Source: Bordetella genomosp. 13
GTDB lineage: Bacteria; Pseudomonadota; Gammaproteobacteria; Burkholderiales; Burkholderiaceae_B
Direction: 5' to 3'
Length of the DNA: 64,000 nt
Assembly (NCBI RefSeq): GCF_002119665.1
Contig: NZ_CP021111.1
Location: 3,038,001 to 3,102,000, forward strand
Shown piece by piece: positions 8,641 through 17,602 of the stretch. A program made the position numbers and the translations under genes. Every line of letters begins with the position of its first letter. The stretch's first letter is position 1. The notes beneath the pieces are model-generated. The model made no database searches. It saw nothing but the letters and a program-made list of their open reading frames with translations, and was not told the origin of the DNA.

Positions 8641-10623
8641 ATGACCGACCTGACTCAAATTTCCCGTCGCCGCCTTCTGAAGATGCTCAGCGGCGCTCCC
8701 CTGCTGCCCCTGGGCACCGCCGCCGGCGCGTCCGCCCTGCTGGCGGCCTGTGGCGGCAGCGACGACGATGACGACGAGAACGAGTCGCCCGAGACGCCGC
8801 CCACCACGCCGGCTCCTGGCGCGCAGTTCCAGTCGGCCCGCTTCATTCCGATGGCTGCGCCTTCGATGGCCGACCCCGCCGAAATGGCCACCACCTCGGT
8901 GAAGTCGGCCATGGAAATCACCTATGACGACGGCACGGTCGAAACCGTCCAGCTGGGCTACGCCACCTTCTTCAACACCGGCGACATGGTGCCGGACGGC
9001 AACGGCGGCACCATCCTGGCCGGCGGCTACTACGACATCAACAACAACCCCATCATCGACCGCTCGACGGCGACGCATCGCCAGTTCTTCTCGGGCAGCC
9101 CTGACGGCACGTCGCTGCTGAAGCTCGAGAACCCGAACGTCCCCGGCGTCACCGGCAACGCCGTGTTCGCGGTGGTCCAGTTCGAGTACAACGACGTCGA
9201 CCTGGCGGGCGACAGCACTTACGGCCAGTTGCCCTCGCCGTACGGCGTGCTGACGCTGGACCAGAATCCCGAGACCGGCGAACTGAAGCTGGTCAAGTAC
9301 CACAACGTCGACACCTCCTCGGTCAACGGCATCTGGATTCCCTGCGGCGCCAGCCTGTCGCCCTGGAATACCCACCTGTCCAGCGAAGAGTACGAGCCCG
9401 ATGCCTCGCTGGCCAGCAACCCGCAGCTGGAAGCCTTCGGCAATTATCTGTACGCGAACTCGGGCGCGCGTGCCCGTGCGTATAACTACGGCCACCTGCC
9501 CGAAGTCATCGTGAACCCGGACGGCACGGGCACCATCAAGAAGCACTACTGCCTGGGCCGCATCTCGCATGAGCTGATCCAGGTCATGCCCGACCAGCGC
9601 ACCTGCCTGATGGGCGACGATGCCACCAACGGCGGCCTGTTCATGTTCGTGGCCGACCGTGAAGCCGACCTGTCGGCCGGTACGCTGTACGTCGCGGAAT
9701 TCACCCAAGCTAGCGGCGCCGTCGGCTCAGCCGGCGCGGGCGCGGGCACCCTGAAATGGGTGAAGCTCGGGCATGCCACCAGCGAAGAGATCCGCGCGAT
9801 GGCCGCCAGCCTGAACTTCGAAGACATCATGGAGAAGGGAGCTGCGGGCGATCCCGGCTTCACGCAAATCCGTAACAATGGCGCCGAGGAGTGGGTGCGC
9901 GTCATTCCGGGCATGGAGAAGGCCGCGGCATTCCTGGAAACGCACCGCTATGCCTACCTCATGGGCGGCACCATGTGGTTGAGCAAGAACGAAGGCACCA
10001 CTGTCAACGCCCAGGACAAGATCTGCTACTCGGCGCTGGCCAACATCAACAGCTCCATGGTCGCCGGCGATAGCCGCAACCCCGCAGGCGGCCCCGCCGT
10101 CGACAAGACGATCAACGCCGGCGGCGTCATGGCCAGCAAGATGGCTGGCGGCCAGGCCGACACCGCTGGCAGCGCGATCAACAGCGAATGGGTGCCCTTC
10201 GAGTACTCGACTCTGTTCGTGGGCACGGACATCCCCGCCGACGAACTGGGCAATACCTGCGACCCCGAGCTGCCCGCCAGCCCCGACAACCTGAAATTCT
10301 CGGAAAAGCTGCGCGTTCTGTTCATCGGCGAAGACAGCGGCAACCACGTCAACAACTTCGTGTGGGCCTACAACGTCGACACCAAGCAGTTCGCGCGCCT
10401 GCTGTCGTGCCCCGCTGGCGCCGAGGCCACCGGCTTGCATGCCGTGGACGAGATCAACGGCTGGACCTACATCATGACGAACTTCCAGCACGCGGGCGAC
10501 TACACTCGTGACACTGCCGACGCCGTCATCGACGCCGTGGATCCGCTGATCAACGCGGCCTACAAGGACAAGTACGCTGCCTCGGTCGGCTACATCACCG
10601 GCTTGACCATGCAAAACAAGTAA
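8641..10623 (+). CDS. phoX: PhoX-family alkaline phosphatase, Tat-exported lipoprotein type
   Basis: A 660-residue calcium/iron-dependent phosphatase of the PhoX (DUF839) family that releases phosphate from organic esters outside the inner membrane. The N-terminus has a twin-arginine signal, SRRRLLKMLSGAPLLPLG, followed by a lipobox-like ALLAAC (Cys about 37) and an acidic linker (DDDDDENE), so it may be a Tat-exported lipoprotein. Family landmarks follow: SSVNGIWIPCGASLSPWNTH near 230, YGHLPEV and GRISHELIQVMPDQRT near 285-320, FVADREADLSAGTLYVA, and FIGEDSGNHVNNFVWAY near 560. The start at 8641 is fixed by the Tat motif. A Pho box lies upstream and a strong terminator downstream. The next gene is a close paralogue. 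Confidence 0.93.
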   Translation: MTDLTQISRRRLLKMLSGAPLLPLGTAAGASALLAACGGSDDDDDENESPETPPTTPAPGAQFQSARFIPMAAPSMADPAEMATTSVKSAMEITYDDGTVETVQLGYATFFNTGDMVPDGNGGTILAGGYYDINNNPIIDRSTATHRQFFSGSPDGTSLLKLENPNVPGVTGNAVFAVVQFEYNDVDLAGDSTYGQLPSPYGVLTLDQNPETGELKLVKYHNVDTSSVNGIWIPCGASLSPWNTHLSSEEYEPDASLASNPQLEAFGNYLYANSGARARAYNYGHLPEVIVNPDGTGTIKKHYCLGRISHELIQVMPDQRTCLMGDDATNGGLFMFVADREADLSAGTLYVAEFTQASGAVGSAGAGAGTLKWVKLGHATSEEIRAMAASLNFEDIMEKGAAGDPGFTQIRNNGAEEWVRVIPGMEKAAAFLETHRYAYLMGGTMWLSKNEGTTVNAQDKICYSALANINSSMVAGDSRNPAGGPAVDKTINAGGVMASKMAGGQADTAGSAINSEWVPFEYSTLFVGTDIPADELGNTCDPELPASPDNLKFSEKLRVLFIGEDSGNHVNNFVWAYNVDTKQFARLLSCPAGAEATGLHAVDEINGWTYIMTNFQHAGDYTRDTADAVIDAVDPLINAAYKDKYAASVGYITGLTMQNK

Positions 10624-10632
10624 TCCGCTTGC

Positions 10633-10652
10633 GGGCCGTCTCTCGACGGCCC
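10633..10652 (+). terminator. Short hairpin after phoX
   Basis: GGGCCGTC and GACGGCCC pair perfectly around a TCTC loop, 10 bases after the phoX stop. No T-run follows; the stronger terminator is 11 bases further on. It may protect the mRNA 3' end. Confidence 0.4.
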
Positions 10653-10662
10653 CGCATCCGGC

Positions 10663-10726
10663 GCGCCCGCGCCGTGCATCGGCCTGCCCTCCTGCAGGCT
10701 CGATGCGCGACGCGGGCGCTTTTTTT
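10663..10726 (+). terminator. Strong rho-independent terminator between the phoX paralogues
   Basis: GCGCCCGCG (10663-10671) pairs with CGCGGGCGC (10711-10719), with inner pairing of GCATCG with CGATGC and CCTGC with GCAGG, followed directly by seven Ts (10720-10726). It isolates the two phosphatase genes into separate transcripts. Confidence 0.9.
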
Positions 10727-10856
10727 CGTGCGGCAGGATAGGCCTGAGACAGGACACCCGTCTTCCGCGGCCTGACGCGGCGACCGCGTGGCACCGAACG
10801 GACGCCCGATGCGGGCACAGAGAACCACTGGCGTGCGTCTCGGGGGACGGACACTC

Positions 10857-10874
10857 CTGTCACGTTTTCTTCAT
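10857..10874 (+). promoter_or_regulatory. Candidate Pho box upstream of the second phoX
   Basis: CTGTCAC, spacer GTTT, then TCTTCAT. The first half-site is near perfect; the second keeps only TCAT of CTGTCAT. It lies 81 bases before the start of the second phosphatase gene, in a T-rich patch. Weaker than the site at 8493 but in the equivalent place. Confidence 0.45.
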
Positions 10875-10954
10875 CCTGCCGGTCGAACATGGCGTAGCCT
10901 GCCGGGTCGTGCATGGGCGGGCCCCATCCGCCTCCATACGCCTCGGACCTCGAC

Positions 10955-12883
10955 ATGCCTGATACGACCTCCGCCTCGCGCCGCCGCGCGCTGAAGCTGC
11001 TTGCCGGCGCACCGCTGCTGCCCATCGGGGCCTTCGGCGTGACGCAGCCGGCGCTGGCCGCGCGCGCCGACGGCGCCACGTTCCTCTCCGCGCGCTTCGT
11101 CTCGATGGACGCCCCCACGCTGGCGGATCCCGCCGAGATGGCGGCCACCACCGTCAAGTCGGCGCTGGAAGTGACCTACAGCGACGGCAGCAAGCAGACC
11201 TACCGGCTGGGCTACGAGCCTTTCTTCGTCACCGGCGACATGGTTCCCGACGGCAAGGGCGGCACGATCCTGGCCGGCGGCTACTACGACATCCACAACA
11301 GACCCATCATCGACACTTCGGGCAGCGCGCCGCGCCAGTTCTATTCGGACTGTCCGGACGGCAGCTCGCTTATCCGGCTTCCGCGGGCGAGCGTGCCGGG
11401 CGTGCAGGGCAACACCGTGTTCGCGGTGGTGCAGTTCGAGTACGCCTCGCGCAACCTGCGAGGCGACGAGATGTACGGCCGGCTGCCCTCGCCCATCGCC
11501 GTGCTGACACTGGACCAGGATCCCGACACCGGGGCGCTGAAGCTGGTGAAGTACCACAACGTCGACACGTCTTCCGTGCAGGGCTTGTGGATCACCTGCG
11601 GCGCCAGCCTGTCGCCGTGGAACACGCACCTGGCCAGCGAAGAGTACGAGCCCGACGCCGCCACGCCCGCCAGTGCGCAGATGAAGGCGTTCAGTGCCAG
11701 CCTGTACGGCGCCGCCGACCGCATGGCCAATCCTTACGACTACGGCCACCTGCCCGAGGTCGTCGTCCACCCGGACGGCACGGGCAGCATCAGGAAGCAC
11801 TACTGCCTGGGCCGCATCTCGCACGAGCTGATCCAGGTGATGCCCGACCAGCGCACCGCGCTGATGGGCGACGACGCCACCAACGGCGGCCTGTTCATGT
11901 TCGTGGCCGACCGCGCAGCCGACCTGTCGGCCGGCACGCTGTACGTCGCGCGGTGGAACCAGACCTCGGCTGAAGGCGCGGGAGCGGGCACGCTGCAATG
12001 GATACGGCTGGGCCATGCCGCCAGCGACGAGATCCGCGCCATGGCGGCGCGCCTGACTATCGGCGACATCCTGGACCTGCTCACCGAGGATCCCGCGGAC
12101 GACACCTACAAGTTCATCCACTGCAACGGCAAGCCGAACTGGATCCGCGTGAAGCCCGGCATGGAAAAGGCCGCGGCCTTTCTCGAGACACATCGCTATG
12201 CGGCCTATGTGGGCGGCAGCATGGCGCTGAGCAAGAACGAAGGCACCACCGTCAACGCCCGCGACCGCATCGCCTATTCGGCGCTGGCCAATGTGGTCGA
12301 CTCGATGGTGAAGGGCGGCAAGGGCTGGTATGAAGGCAGCGGCATCGCCCTGGACAAGAAGCTGCAGGCGGGCGCCATCCTGGCACACAGGCTGGAAGGC
12401 GGCCAGAAGGACACCTCGGGACAGCCCATACCGAGCGAATGGGTGCCCACCGAGTCGTCCACGCTATTGACCGGCCGCGACATCGCCGCCGACGCGCTGG
12501 GCAACACCGCGCATCCCGACCACATCGCCAGCCCCGACAACCTGAAGTTCTCCGAGAAGCTGCGCACGCTGTTCATCGGCGAGGACAGCGGCAACCACGT
12601 CAACAATTTCCTGTGGGCCTACCACGTGGACACCAGGGAACTGTCGCGCGTGCTGTCGTGCCCGGCCGGCGCCGAGTCCACCGGCCTGCATGCCGTGGAC
12701 GAGATCAACGGCTGGACCTACATCATGAGCAATTTCCAGCACGCGGGCGACTGGAGCAAGCTGCACGCGCAGGTCCGGGACAAACTGGACCCGCTGGTGA
12801 AGCACAACTACAAGGATGGCTACGGCGCATCCGTGGGATACATCACCGGCGTGGACCTGCGGATCGGGCTCATGCGGACCTGA
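10955..12883 (+). CDS. PhoX-family alkaline phosphatase, second copy, soluble Tat type
   Basis: A 642-residue paralogue of the preceding gene, with long identical blocks such as GDMVPDG.GGTILAGGYYDI, VKYHNVDTSSV, GRISHELIQVMPDQRT and FIGEDSGNHVNNF. It has a Tat signal (SASRRRALKLLAGAPLLPIG) ending QPALAARA, but no lipobox cysteine and no acidic linker, so the mature enzyme should be free in the periplasm or secreted. The ATG at 10955 (MPDTTSASRRR) is chosen because it places the twin arginines close to the N-terminus; an upstream ATG at 10913 adds 14 unconvincing residues. The pair looks like a tandem duplication followed by change of location signal. Confidence 0.9.
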   Translation: MPDTTSASRRRALKLLAGAPLLPIGAFGVTQPALAARADGATFLSARFVSMDAPTLADPAEMAATTVKSALEVTYSDGSKQTYRLGYEPFFVTGDMVPDGKGGTILAGGYYDIHNRPIIDTSGSAPRQFYSDCPDGSSLIRLPRASVPGVQGNTVFAVVQFEYASRNLRGDEMYGRLPSPIAVLTLDQDPDTGALKLVKYHNVDTSSVQGLWITCGASLSPWNTHLASEEYEPDAATPASAQMKAFSASLYGAADRMANPYDYGHLPEVVVHPDGTGSIRKHYCLGRISHELIQVMPDQRTALMGDDATNGGLFMFVADRAADLSAGTLYVARWNQTSAEGAGAGTLQWIRLGHAASDEIRAMAARLTIGDILDLLTEDPADDTYKFIHCNGKPNWIRVKPGMEKAAAFLETHRYAAYVGGSMALSKNEGTTVNARDRIAYSALANVVDSMVKGGKGWYEGSGIALDKKLQAGAILAHRLEGGQKDTSGQPIPSEWVPTESSTLLTGRDIAADALGNTAHPDHIASPDNLKFSEKLRTLFIGEDSGNHVNNFLWAYHVDTRELSRVLSCPAGAESTGLHAVDEINGWTYIMSNFQHAGDWSKLHAQVRDKLDPLVKHNYKDGYGASVGYITGVDLRIGLMRT

Positions 12884-12887
12884 GCGA

Positions 12888-12921
12888 GCCCGAGACCACT
12901 CGTCCGCCGGCCGGCTCGGGC
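12888..12921. terminator. Possible bidirectional hairpin between phoX2 and cbpA
   Basis: GCCCGAG (12888-12894) and CTCGGGC (12915-12921) form a 7-base-pair stem between the convergent ends of the two genes. There is no T-run on either side, so termination is unproven. Confidence 0.3.
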
Positions 12922-12967
12922 CGCGCAAACGCATGGCGGCCACGCGCGCCGGCAGCGCGGCCCGGCG

Positions 12968-13897
12968 CTAGCCTCCGAACGCCGCCCGTCGCGGATCGAA
13001 GGCCAGTTCGCGCGCCATCCGCTCGTATAGTTCCCGCGCCCGCTGCGTGTCGGCCGGCGGCAGCGCCACGTCCAGCACCAGGTACAGGTCGCCGGCCGGC
13101 CGCCCGGGCAGCCCGCGCCCTTTCAGCCGCAGCTTGCGGCCATTGCGGGATCCCGCCGGCACGGAGACTTCGACCGTGCCGCTGGGGGTGGGCACATGCA
13201 CCGTCGCGCCCAGCGCGGCCTCCCAGGGCGCCACGGGCAGCGTCAGGTACAGGTCGCGTCCTTCGGCGCGATACAGGCGATGCGGCCGGAAGCGCACTTC
13301 AAGCAGCAGGTCGCCGTTGGCGGCGCCGCCCACGCCGGGCAGGCCCTGCCCGGCCAGGCGGATCTGCTGCCCTTCCCGCACCCCGGCCGGAATGCGCACG
13401 CTCAACGTGCGCGTGCGGATCTGTGGCAGGCCGTGGGCGTCGGTTTCCATGGCGCGCAGGCTGATCTCGCGCGTGGCGCCATGCAGCGCATCTTCCAGGT
13501 CGACCTCGATGACGGCGTGATGGTCTTCGCCGCGCGCGCGATAGCCCTGCTGGCCGCCCGCGGCACGACCGCCGAAGATCGACGAGAAGAATTCGCTGAA
13601 CCCGTCCGCGCCGGGCTCGGCGCCGTGGAATGCGAAACCGCGTTCCCAGCCGGGCGGAGGCTGCCGGTTGTCGCCAACGGACACGCCGTCCAGCAACTGG
13701 TCGTAGGCGGCGCGCCGGGCGGCGTCGCCGAGCACTTCGTTGGCTTCATTGATGTCGCGCATGCGCGCGTCGGCGTCGGGTTCCTTGCTGACGTCGGGGT
13801 GATACTTGCGGGCAAGCTTGCGGTAGGCGCGCCTGACGTCGTCGTTCGACGCCGTGCGCGCCACGCCGAGGATGCCGTAGTAGTCCTTGAACTCCAT
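12968..13897 (-). CDS. cbpA: Curved-DNA-binding / DnaJ-class co-chaperone
   Basis: A 309-residue type II (zinc-finger-less) J-domain protein that stimulates DnaK ATPase and, in the CbpA group, can bind curved DNA. The J domain starts MEFKDYYGILGVARTASNDD, with the essential HPD motif in KYHPDVSK near residue 34. A Gly/Phe-rich linker follows (GFSEFFSSIFGGRAAGGQQ), then two client-binding beta domains (RIPAGVREGQQIRLAGQG, GRDLYLTLPVAPWEAALG). There is no CxxCxGxG repeat. The ATG at 13897 is set by the J domain; an AAGAGAG lies before it. No cbpM (MerR-like inhibitor) gene follows, unlike in E. coli; the next gene is the convergent phoX2. Confidence 0.92.
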   Translation of the reverse strand: MEFKDYYGILGVARTASNDDVRRAYRKLARKYHPDVSKEPDADARMRDINEANEVLGDAARRAAYDQLLDGVSVGDNRQPPPGWERGFAFHGAEPGADGFSEFFSSIFGGRAAGGQQGYRARGEDHHAVIEVDLEDALHGATREISLRAMETDAHGLPQIRTRTLSVRIPAGVREGQQIRLAGQGLPGVGGAANGDLLLEVRFRPHRLYRAEGRDLYLTLPVAPWEAALGATVHVPTPSGTVEVSVPAGSRNGRKLRLKGRGLPGRPAGDLYLVLDVALPPADTQRARELYERMARELAFDPRRAAFGG

Positions 13898-14147
13898 GAA
13901 CGGCTCTCTTGTGTAGGGTGTGAAGGGCGGCCACGCCGCTGGCGCGTCGCCGGCCCGGGATGCCCTGCAGATGGGGGCGGCAGGCGGCTTTTTCAATATA
14001 CGGGCCAGGGCGGCTGCCCTGCCGCCGGTACGACGGCGCAGTGCTTTCGGCCACGTCATCGTGCCGCACGAGGCTGTGCACGTCTGCTTCTATACTGCTG
14101 CGTCACCCCCGCCGCGTGCCGCGGCCCCGCACACAGGACGCCTCCTC

Positions 14148-14633
14148 ATGCTGGAGATCATCGACGTCGATTTCAATGACCCGGCCCACGCGCGCGCCGT
14201 GGTCGGCCTGCTGGACGAGTACGCGCGCGGCGACATGGGCAGCGGCGAGCCCCTGCCCGAGGCAGCGCGCCGCGACCTGCCTTCGGCACTGGCCGCGCGG
14301 CCCTGGGCGCATGCACTGCTTGCCCGGGTGGACGGCGAGCCAGCCGGCCTGGCCGTCTACTTCGAGGGCTTCTCGACCTTCGCCTGCAAGCCGCTGTTGA
14401 ATCTGCACGACTTCATGGTGTCCGAGCGCTATCGCGGCCTCGGCATCGCCCAGGCGCTGCTGTGGGCGCTGGAGCAGGCCGCGCTGCGGCTGGGCTGCTG
14501 CAAGCTGACGCTGGAAGTGCTCGAGGGCAACCTGCCCGCGCGGGCGCTGTACCGCAAGATGGGCTACGAGGCGTATACGCTGCAGGATGGGAACGGCCGC
14601 GCCGAATTCTGGCAGAAGAAGCTGGCGGCCTGA
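14148..14633 (+). CDS. GNAT-family N-acetyltransferase
   Basis: A 161-residue single-domain acetyltransferase that uses acetyl-CoA. The CoA-binding motif A is seen as VSERYRGLGIAQALLWALEQ (R-x-x-G-x-G/A near residues 90-95), followed by LTLEVLEGNLPARALYRKMGY near 125-145, which is the typical N-x-x-A-x-x-x-Y-x-x-x-G-F/Y end of the fold. The substrate cannot be told from sequence. The ATG at 14148 (MLEIIDVDFND) fits the family; a longer frame from 13920 is not supported. It is divergent from cbpA and 74 bases upstream of the cupin gene, so the two may be co-transcribed. Confidence 0.85.
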   Translation: MLEIIDVDFNDPAHARAVVGLLDEYARGDMGSGEPLPEAARRDLPSALAARPWAHALLARVDGEPAGLAVYFEGFSTFACKPLLNLHDFMVSERYRGLGIAQALLWALEQAALRLGCCKLTLEVLEGNLPARALYRKMGYEAYTLQDGNGRAEFWQKKLAA

Positions 14634-14707
14634 CGGATCTGCCGGCCCGCATACCCGACCAGTCGCGGCCCAGCTGAACAACGGCCGCATTCATACGGAG
14701 CATCTAC

Positions 14708-15037
14708 ATGCACATGCAGGACATCCCCTTCGGCACCACCGACTGGTCCGAGGTCGAACCTACGCAGCATGCCGGCGAGACCGGCACGGCTTATTGGCGC
14801 ACTCGGCAGTTCGGCGCAGTACGCGTGCGCATGGTGGAGTACACGCCGGGCTACCTGGCCGACCACTGGTGCACCAAGGGGCACATCCTGTTCTGCCTCG
14901 AAGGCGAACTGCACACCGAGCTGGAGGACGGACGGACCTACACGCTGCGGCCCGGAATGAGCTATCAGGTCGCGGACGGCGCCGAACCGCACCGCTCGTC
15001 CACCGCTACCGGCGCGAAGCTCTTCATCGTCGACTGA
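14708..15037 (+). CDS. DHCW-motif cupin-fold protein
   Basis: A 109-residue single-domain cupin. The motif ADHWCTKGHILFCLEGEL near residues 56-73 gives the metal-binding region after which this small family (DHCW motif cupins) is named, and the second cupin motif is seen as LRPGMSYQVADG near 85-96. No catalytic activity is established for the family. The start could be 14708 or the ATG two codons later. It ends 26 bases before a palindromic operator that precedes a TetR gene. Confidence 0.8.
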   Translation: MHMQDIPFGTTDWSEVEPTQHAGETGTAYWRTRQFGAVRVRMVEYTPGYLADHWCTKGHILFCLEGELHTELEDGRTYTLRPGMSYQVADGAEPHRSSTATGAKLFIVD

Positions 15038-15063
15038 AGGCCGGTCGCGCCATCGGCCTTGCG

Positions 15064-15085
15064 GTGTAAAACGATTGTTTTACAC
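15064..15085 (+). promoter_or_regulatory. Palindromic operator of the TetR-MFS pair
   Basis: GTGTAAAAC, spacer GATT, then GTTTTACAC: a perfect 9-base inverted repeat ending 7 bases before the TetR start codon. TetR dimers bind palindromes of this size, so it is the likely autoregulatory site; binding this close to the start would block the promoter or the ribosome site. Confidence 0.75.
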
Positions 15086-15092
15086 TGGGGGC

Positions 15093-15641
15093 ATGGACAG
15101 GCGCACAGACATGATCGACGGGGCGGCGCAGGCATTCGAGGCCCGGGGATTCCGGGGCATCGGTGTCGACGAGGTCCTGGCTCCCTCCGGGGCATCCACC
15201 CGCACGCTGTACAAGCACTTCGGCTCGCGCGACGGGCTCGTGCTCGCGGTACTGCAGGCGCGGCACCGCGACTTCATGCAGCGGCTGCACGCGCGCGGCG
15301 AGACCGGCGATCCCGTCGCCCAGCTGTTCCACGTGCTGGAGCGATGGCTGGTCGAACACGGCGCCCGAGGCTGCCTGCTGCTGCGCGCGCGCAGCGAATA
15401 TGCCGCCGCCAACGAGGACATCGTCGCCCTGGTGCGCGGGCAGAAAGAAGAGTTCGAGCGCGAGATCGCGCGGCGCGTCCGCGCGGTGCTGGGCCGCGCC
15501 AATGCAGGACTGGCCACGCAGATATGGCTGCTGTTCGAGGGCGCCACGGCGGCGGCGAGCGTTGCCGATCTGTCGGTGGTCGCCGCGGCCAGGCGCGCGG
15601 CCGCCGTGCTGGTCATGGCGGCCCGGGGGCGAACGCGATGA
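15093..15641 (+). CDS. TetR-family transcriptional repressor
   Basis: A 182-residue regulator. The N-terminal helix-turn-helix is clear: MIDGAAQAFEARGFRGIGVD, then a recognition helix in GASTRTLYKHFGSRDGLV near residues 30-47. The C-terminal ligand domain includes a GARGCLLLRARSEYA segment near 90, of the TetR_C type seen in regulators of efflux pumps. The ATG at 15093 has GGGGG a few bases upstream. Its stop overlaps the start of the MFS gene by 4 bases (ATGA), so the two are translationally coupled, and a perfect palindrome lies immediately upstream. It probably represses itself and the transporter. Confidence 0.9.
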   Translation: MDRRTDMIDGAAQAFEARGFRGIGVDEVLAPSGASTRTLYKHFGSRDGLVLAVLQARHRDFMQRLHARGETGDPVAQLFHVLERWLVEHGARGCLLLRARSEYAAANEDIVALVRGQKEEFEREIARRVRAVLGRANAGLATQIWLLFEGATAAASVADLSVVAAARRAAAVLVMAARGRTR

Positions 15642-16870
15642 GCGGCCGCCTCAACCTCGTCGCCGCGGCGTTCGCCCTCACCGCGCTCAGCTATGGCCTT
15701 GCGCGTTTCGCCTATGGGCTGCTGCTGCCCGACATACGGGCCGAACTCTCGCTGAGCGCGACCGCGGCAGGCTGGGTCGCGGGCAGCGCCTTCGCCGCCT
15801 ATTGCTTCGGCATCGTCTTCGCGATCATGGGCGCAGCACGGCTGGGCGAGCGCGGCCTGACCGTGGCGGCCGGCCTGGCGGCCACGTGCTCCCTGGCGCT
15901 GGTATCGATGGCGGCATCGGGCCTCGGCCTGGGCCTGGCCATCGCGCTGGGCGGACTCAGCACGGGATTGACGTCGCCGCCGCTTGCCACCGCGGTCAGC
16001 CGGTGGCTGGACGGCACGGCCCGCCCGAAAGCGAACGGCGCGATCAATGCCGGCACGGCCGCCGGCATCATGTTTTCCGGCATCTCGGTCATGGCTTTCG
16101 CCGGGCAGTGGCGCGGGCTGTACGGCGGCTTCGCCGCGATCGGGGCCGCGGTGACGGCGTGGCTGTGGGTCGCCATGCCCAAGGGCAGTGGCCACCGCAT
16201 GGGCGAACGCCTGTCGGCACGCGGGATGGCTCGGGCCGGAGCTGCCGGACTCTGCGCCAGCGCTTTCCTGATGGGCGCCGCAAGCACCGCCATATGGACC
16301 TTCGGCGCCAACCTGATGCGCGAGGAACTCGGCATGCAGGACGGCGCCATCGCGCTGGGCTGGATCGTGCTGGGCGCGGCCGGCCTCGCCGGCATGGGCA
16401 CGGGCTTGCTCAGCGCGCGCTACGGCATCGGCACGGTCCATCGCGCCGCCGTGTTCGCCATGGCCCTGGCCATTGCCGGGCTTGCCGCCGCGCCGCTTGC
16501 GCCGATGCTGGCTTACGCCGTGATGGGCCTGTTCGGCGTGGCATACATCGTATCGAGCGGCGCTTTCCTGCTGTGGGGCATCCGGATTTATTCCGATCGG
16601 CCCGACATGGGCCTGGGCCTGCCCTTTCTGATGATCGCATTGGGCCAGACGGCGGGAGCGCCGTTGTTCGGCGCCATCTGGGATATGGCGGGCAGCGCGG
16701 CGGCGCTGCTGGTGCTGGCCGCCCTCATGGCGGGCGCCGCGTGCTGGACGGAATCCGCCGGTCCGGCGCTCGCCGACAGCGGCGCCACGCCGCCACGGGA
16801 CGGCATCGGCCCGGACCGCCCTGTCGCGACCGCGACACGGCAGCCGGCCGGCGAACCGCGCCGCCGCTGA
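15638..16870 (+). CDS. MFS transporter, YbfB/YjiJ type
   Basis: A 410-residue inner-membrane protein of about 12 hydrophobic segments, starting ALTALSYGLARFAYGLLLPD, a signature seen at the start of YbfB/YjiJ-like MFS members. It continues with GWVAGSAFAAYCFGIVFAI, a long GLGLGLAIALGGLSTGL segment, and later LGWIVLGAAGLAGMGTGL. The C-terminal 35 residues after the last segment are polar and Pro/Arg-rich. Export of a small toxic compound is the usual inference for a TetR-controlled MFS gene, but the substrate is unknown. The start overlaps the TetR stop by 4 bases. Confidence 0.87.
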   Translation: MSGRLNLVAAAFALTALSYGLARFAYGLLLPDIRAELSLSATAAGWVAGSAFAAYCFGIVFAIMGAARLGERGLTVAAGLAATCSLALVSMAASGLGLGLAIALGGLSTGLTSPPLATAVSRWLDGTARPKANGAINAGTAAGIMFSGISVMAFAGQWRGLYGGFAAIGAAVTAWLWVAMPKGSGHRMGERLSARGMARAGAAGLCASAFLMGAASTAIWTFGANLMREELGMQDGAIALGWIVLGAAGLAGMGTGLLSARYGIGTVHRAAVFAMALAIAGLAAAPLAPMLAYAVMGLFGVAYIVSSGAFLLWGIRIYSDRPDMGLGLPFLMIALGQTAGAPLFGAIWDMAGSAAALLVLAALMAGAACWTESAGPALADSGATPPRDGIGPDRPVATATRQPAGEPRRR

Positions 16871-16937
16871 ATTACTGTTACCCTTCCTGCTGCGCGGCAG
16901 GAAAGGCCTGTTCGCGCCGCATTGCCGGAGATGCTTC

Positions 16938-17579
16938 GTGGCAGCCCCTCTCACCCTCTACGTCGACGCCGCCTTTCTCAGTCCCTACGCAATGTCCGCC
17001 TTTGTCGCGCTGGTCGAAAAAGGCCTGCCCTTACAGTTGCGGCCGGTGGACCTGGACAGCGGCGAGCAGCGCATGCGTCCGTACCTGATGCGCTCGCCGA
17101 CCGGCCAGGTGCCTGCCCTGACGCACGACGACTTCCACCTGACCGAATCCTCGGCGATCACGCAATATCTCGAAGACGCCTTCCCGCCCCCGCAGTACCC
17201 CGCGCTGTATCCCGAAGGCGTGCGCCAGCGCGCCCAGGCGCGCCAACTGCAGTCCTGGCTGCGCTCGGACCTGCTGGCGCTGCGCGAAGAACGCCCCACC
17301 GCTTCCGTATTCGACAAGCCGAGCGATACGCCGCTCAGCGATGCCGCCCACGCGGCCGCGGCCAAACTGATCCGCGTCGCCCAGACGCTGTTGACGCACG
17401 GAGGTCCCCACCTGTTCGGAAGCTGGTGCATCGCCGACGTGGACCTGGCCCTGATGCTGCAACGGCTGGCCAGCAGCGGCGACGAACTGCCCGCCGAGCT
17501 GCGCGGCTATGCCGCGGCCCAGTGGCAGCGCCCTTCCGTCCAGCAATGGGTGCGGCACCACGCCGCCGCGAGCGGCTGA
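16938..17579 (+). CDS. yfcF: Glutathione S-transferase, YfcF type
   Basis: A 213-residue cytoplasmic GST. The N-terminal thioredoxin fold shows LTLYVDAAFLSPYAMSAFVA, the cis-proline site SPTGQVPAL near 53 and the glutathione-contact TESSAITQYLEDAF near 70-83. The all-helical C-terminal domain includes FGSWCIADVDLALMLQRL near 160. This pattern matches YfcF, a GST with peroxidase activity in E. coli; activity here is inferred. The start is GTG at 16938, with GGAG 7 bases upstream, because no ATG lies in a sensible place. Confidence 0.85.
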   Translation: MAAPLTLYVDAAFLSPYAMSAFVALVEKGLPLQLRPVDLDSGEQRMRPYLMRSPTGQVPALTHDDFHLTESSAITQYLEDAFPPPQYPALYPEGVRQRAQARQLQSWLRSDLLALREERPTASVFDKPSDTPLSDAAHAAAAKLIRVAQTLLTHGGPHLFGSWCIADVDLALMLQRLASSGDELPAELRGYAAAQWQRPSVQQWVRHHAAASG

Positions 17580-17602
17580 ACACCACCACCGTGTTACGTG
17601 TC

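Noticed and set aside
13920..14147. N-terminal extension of the GNAT protein
   Set aside because: It would cover the divergent promoter region of cbpA and adds an Arg/Pro-rich stretch foreign to the family.
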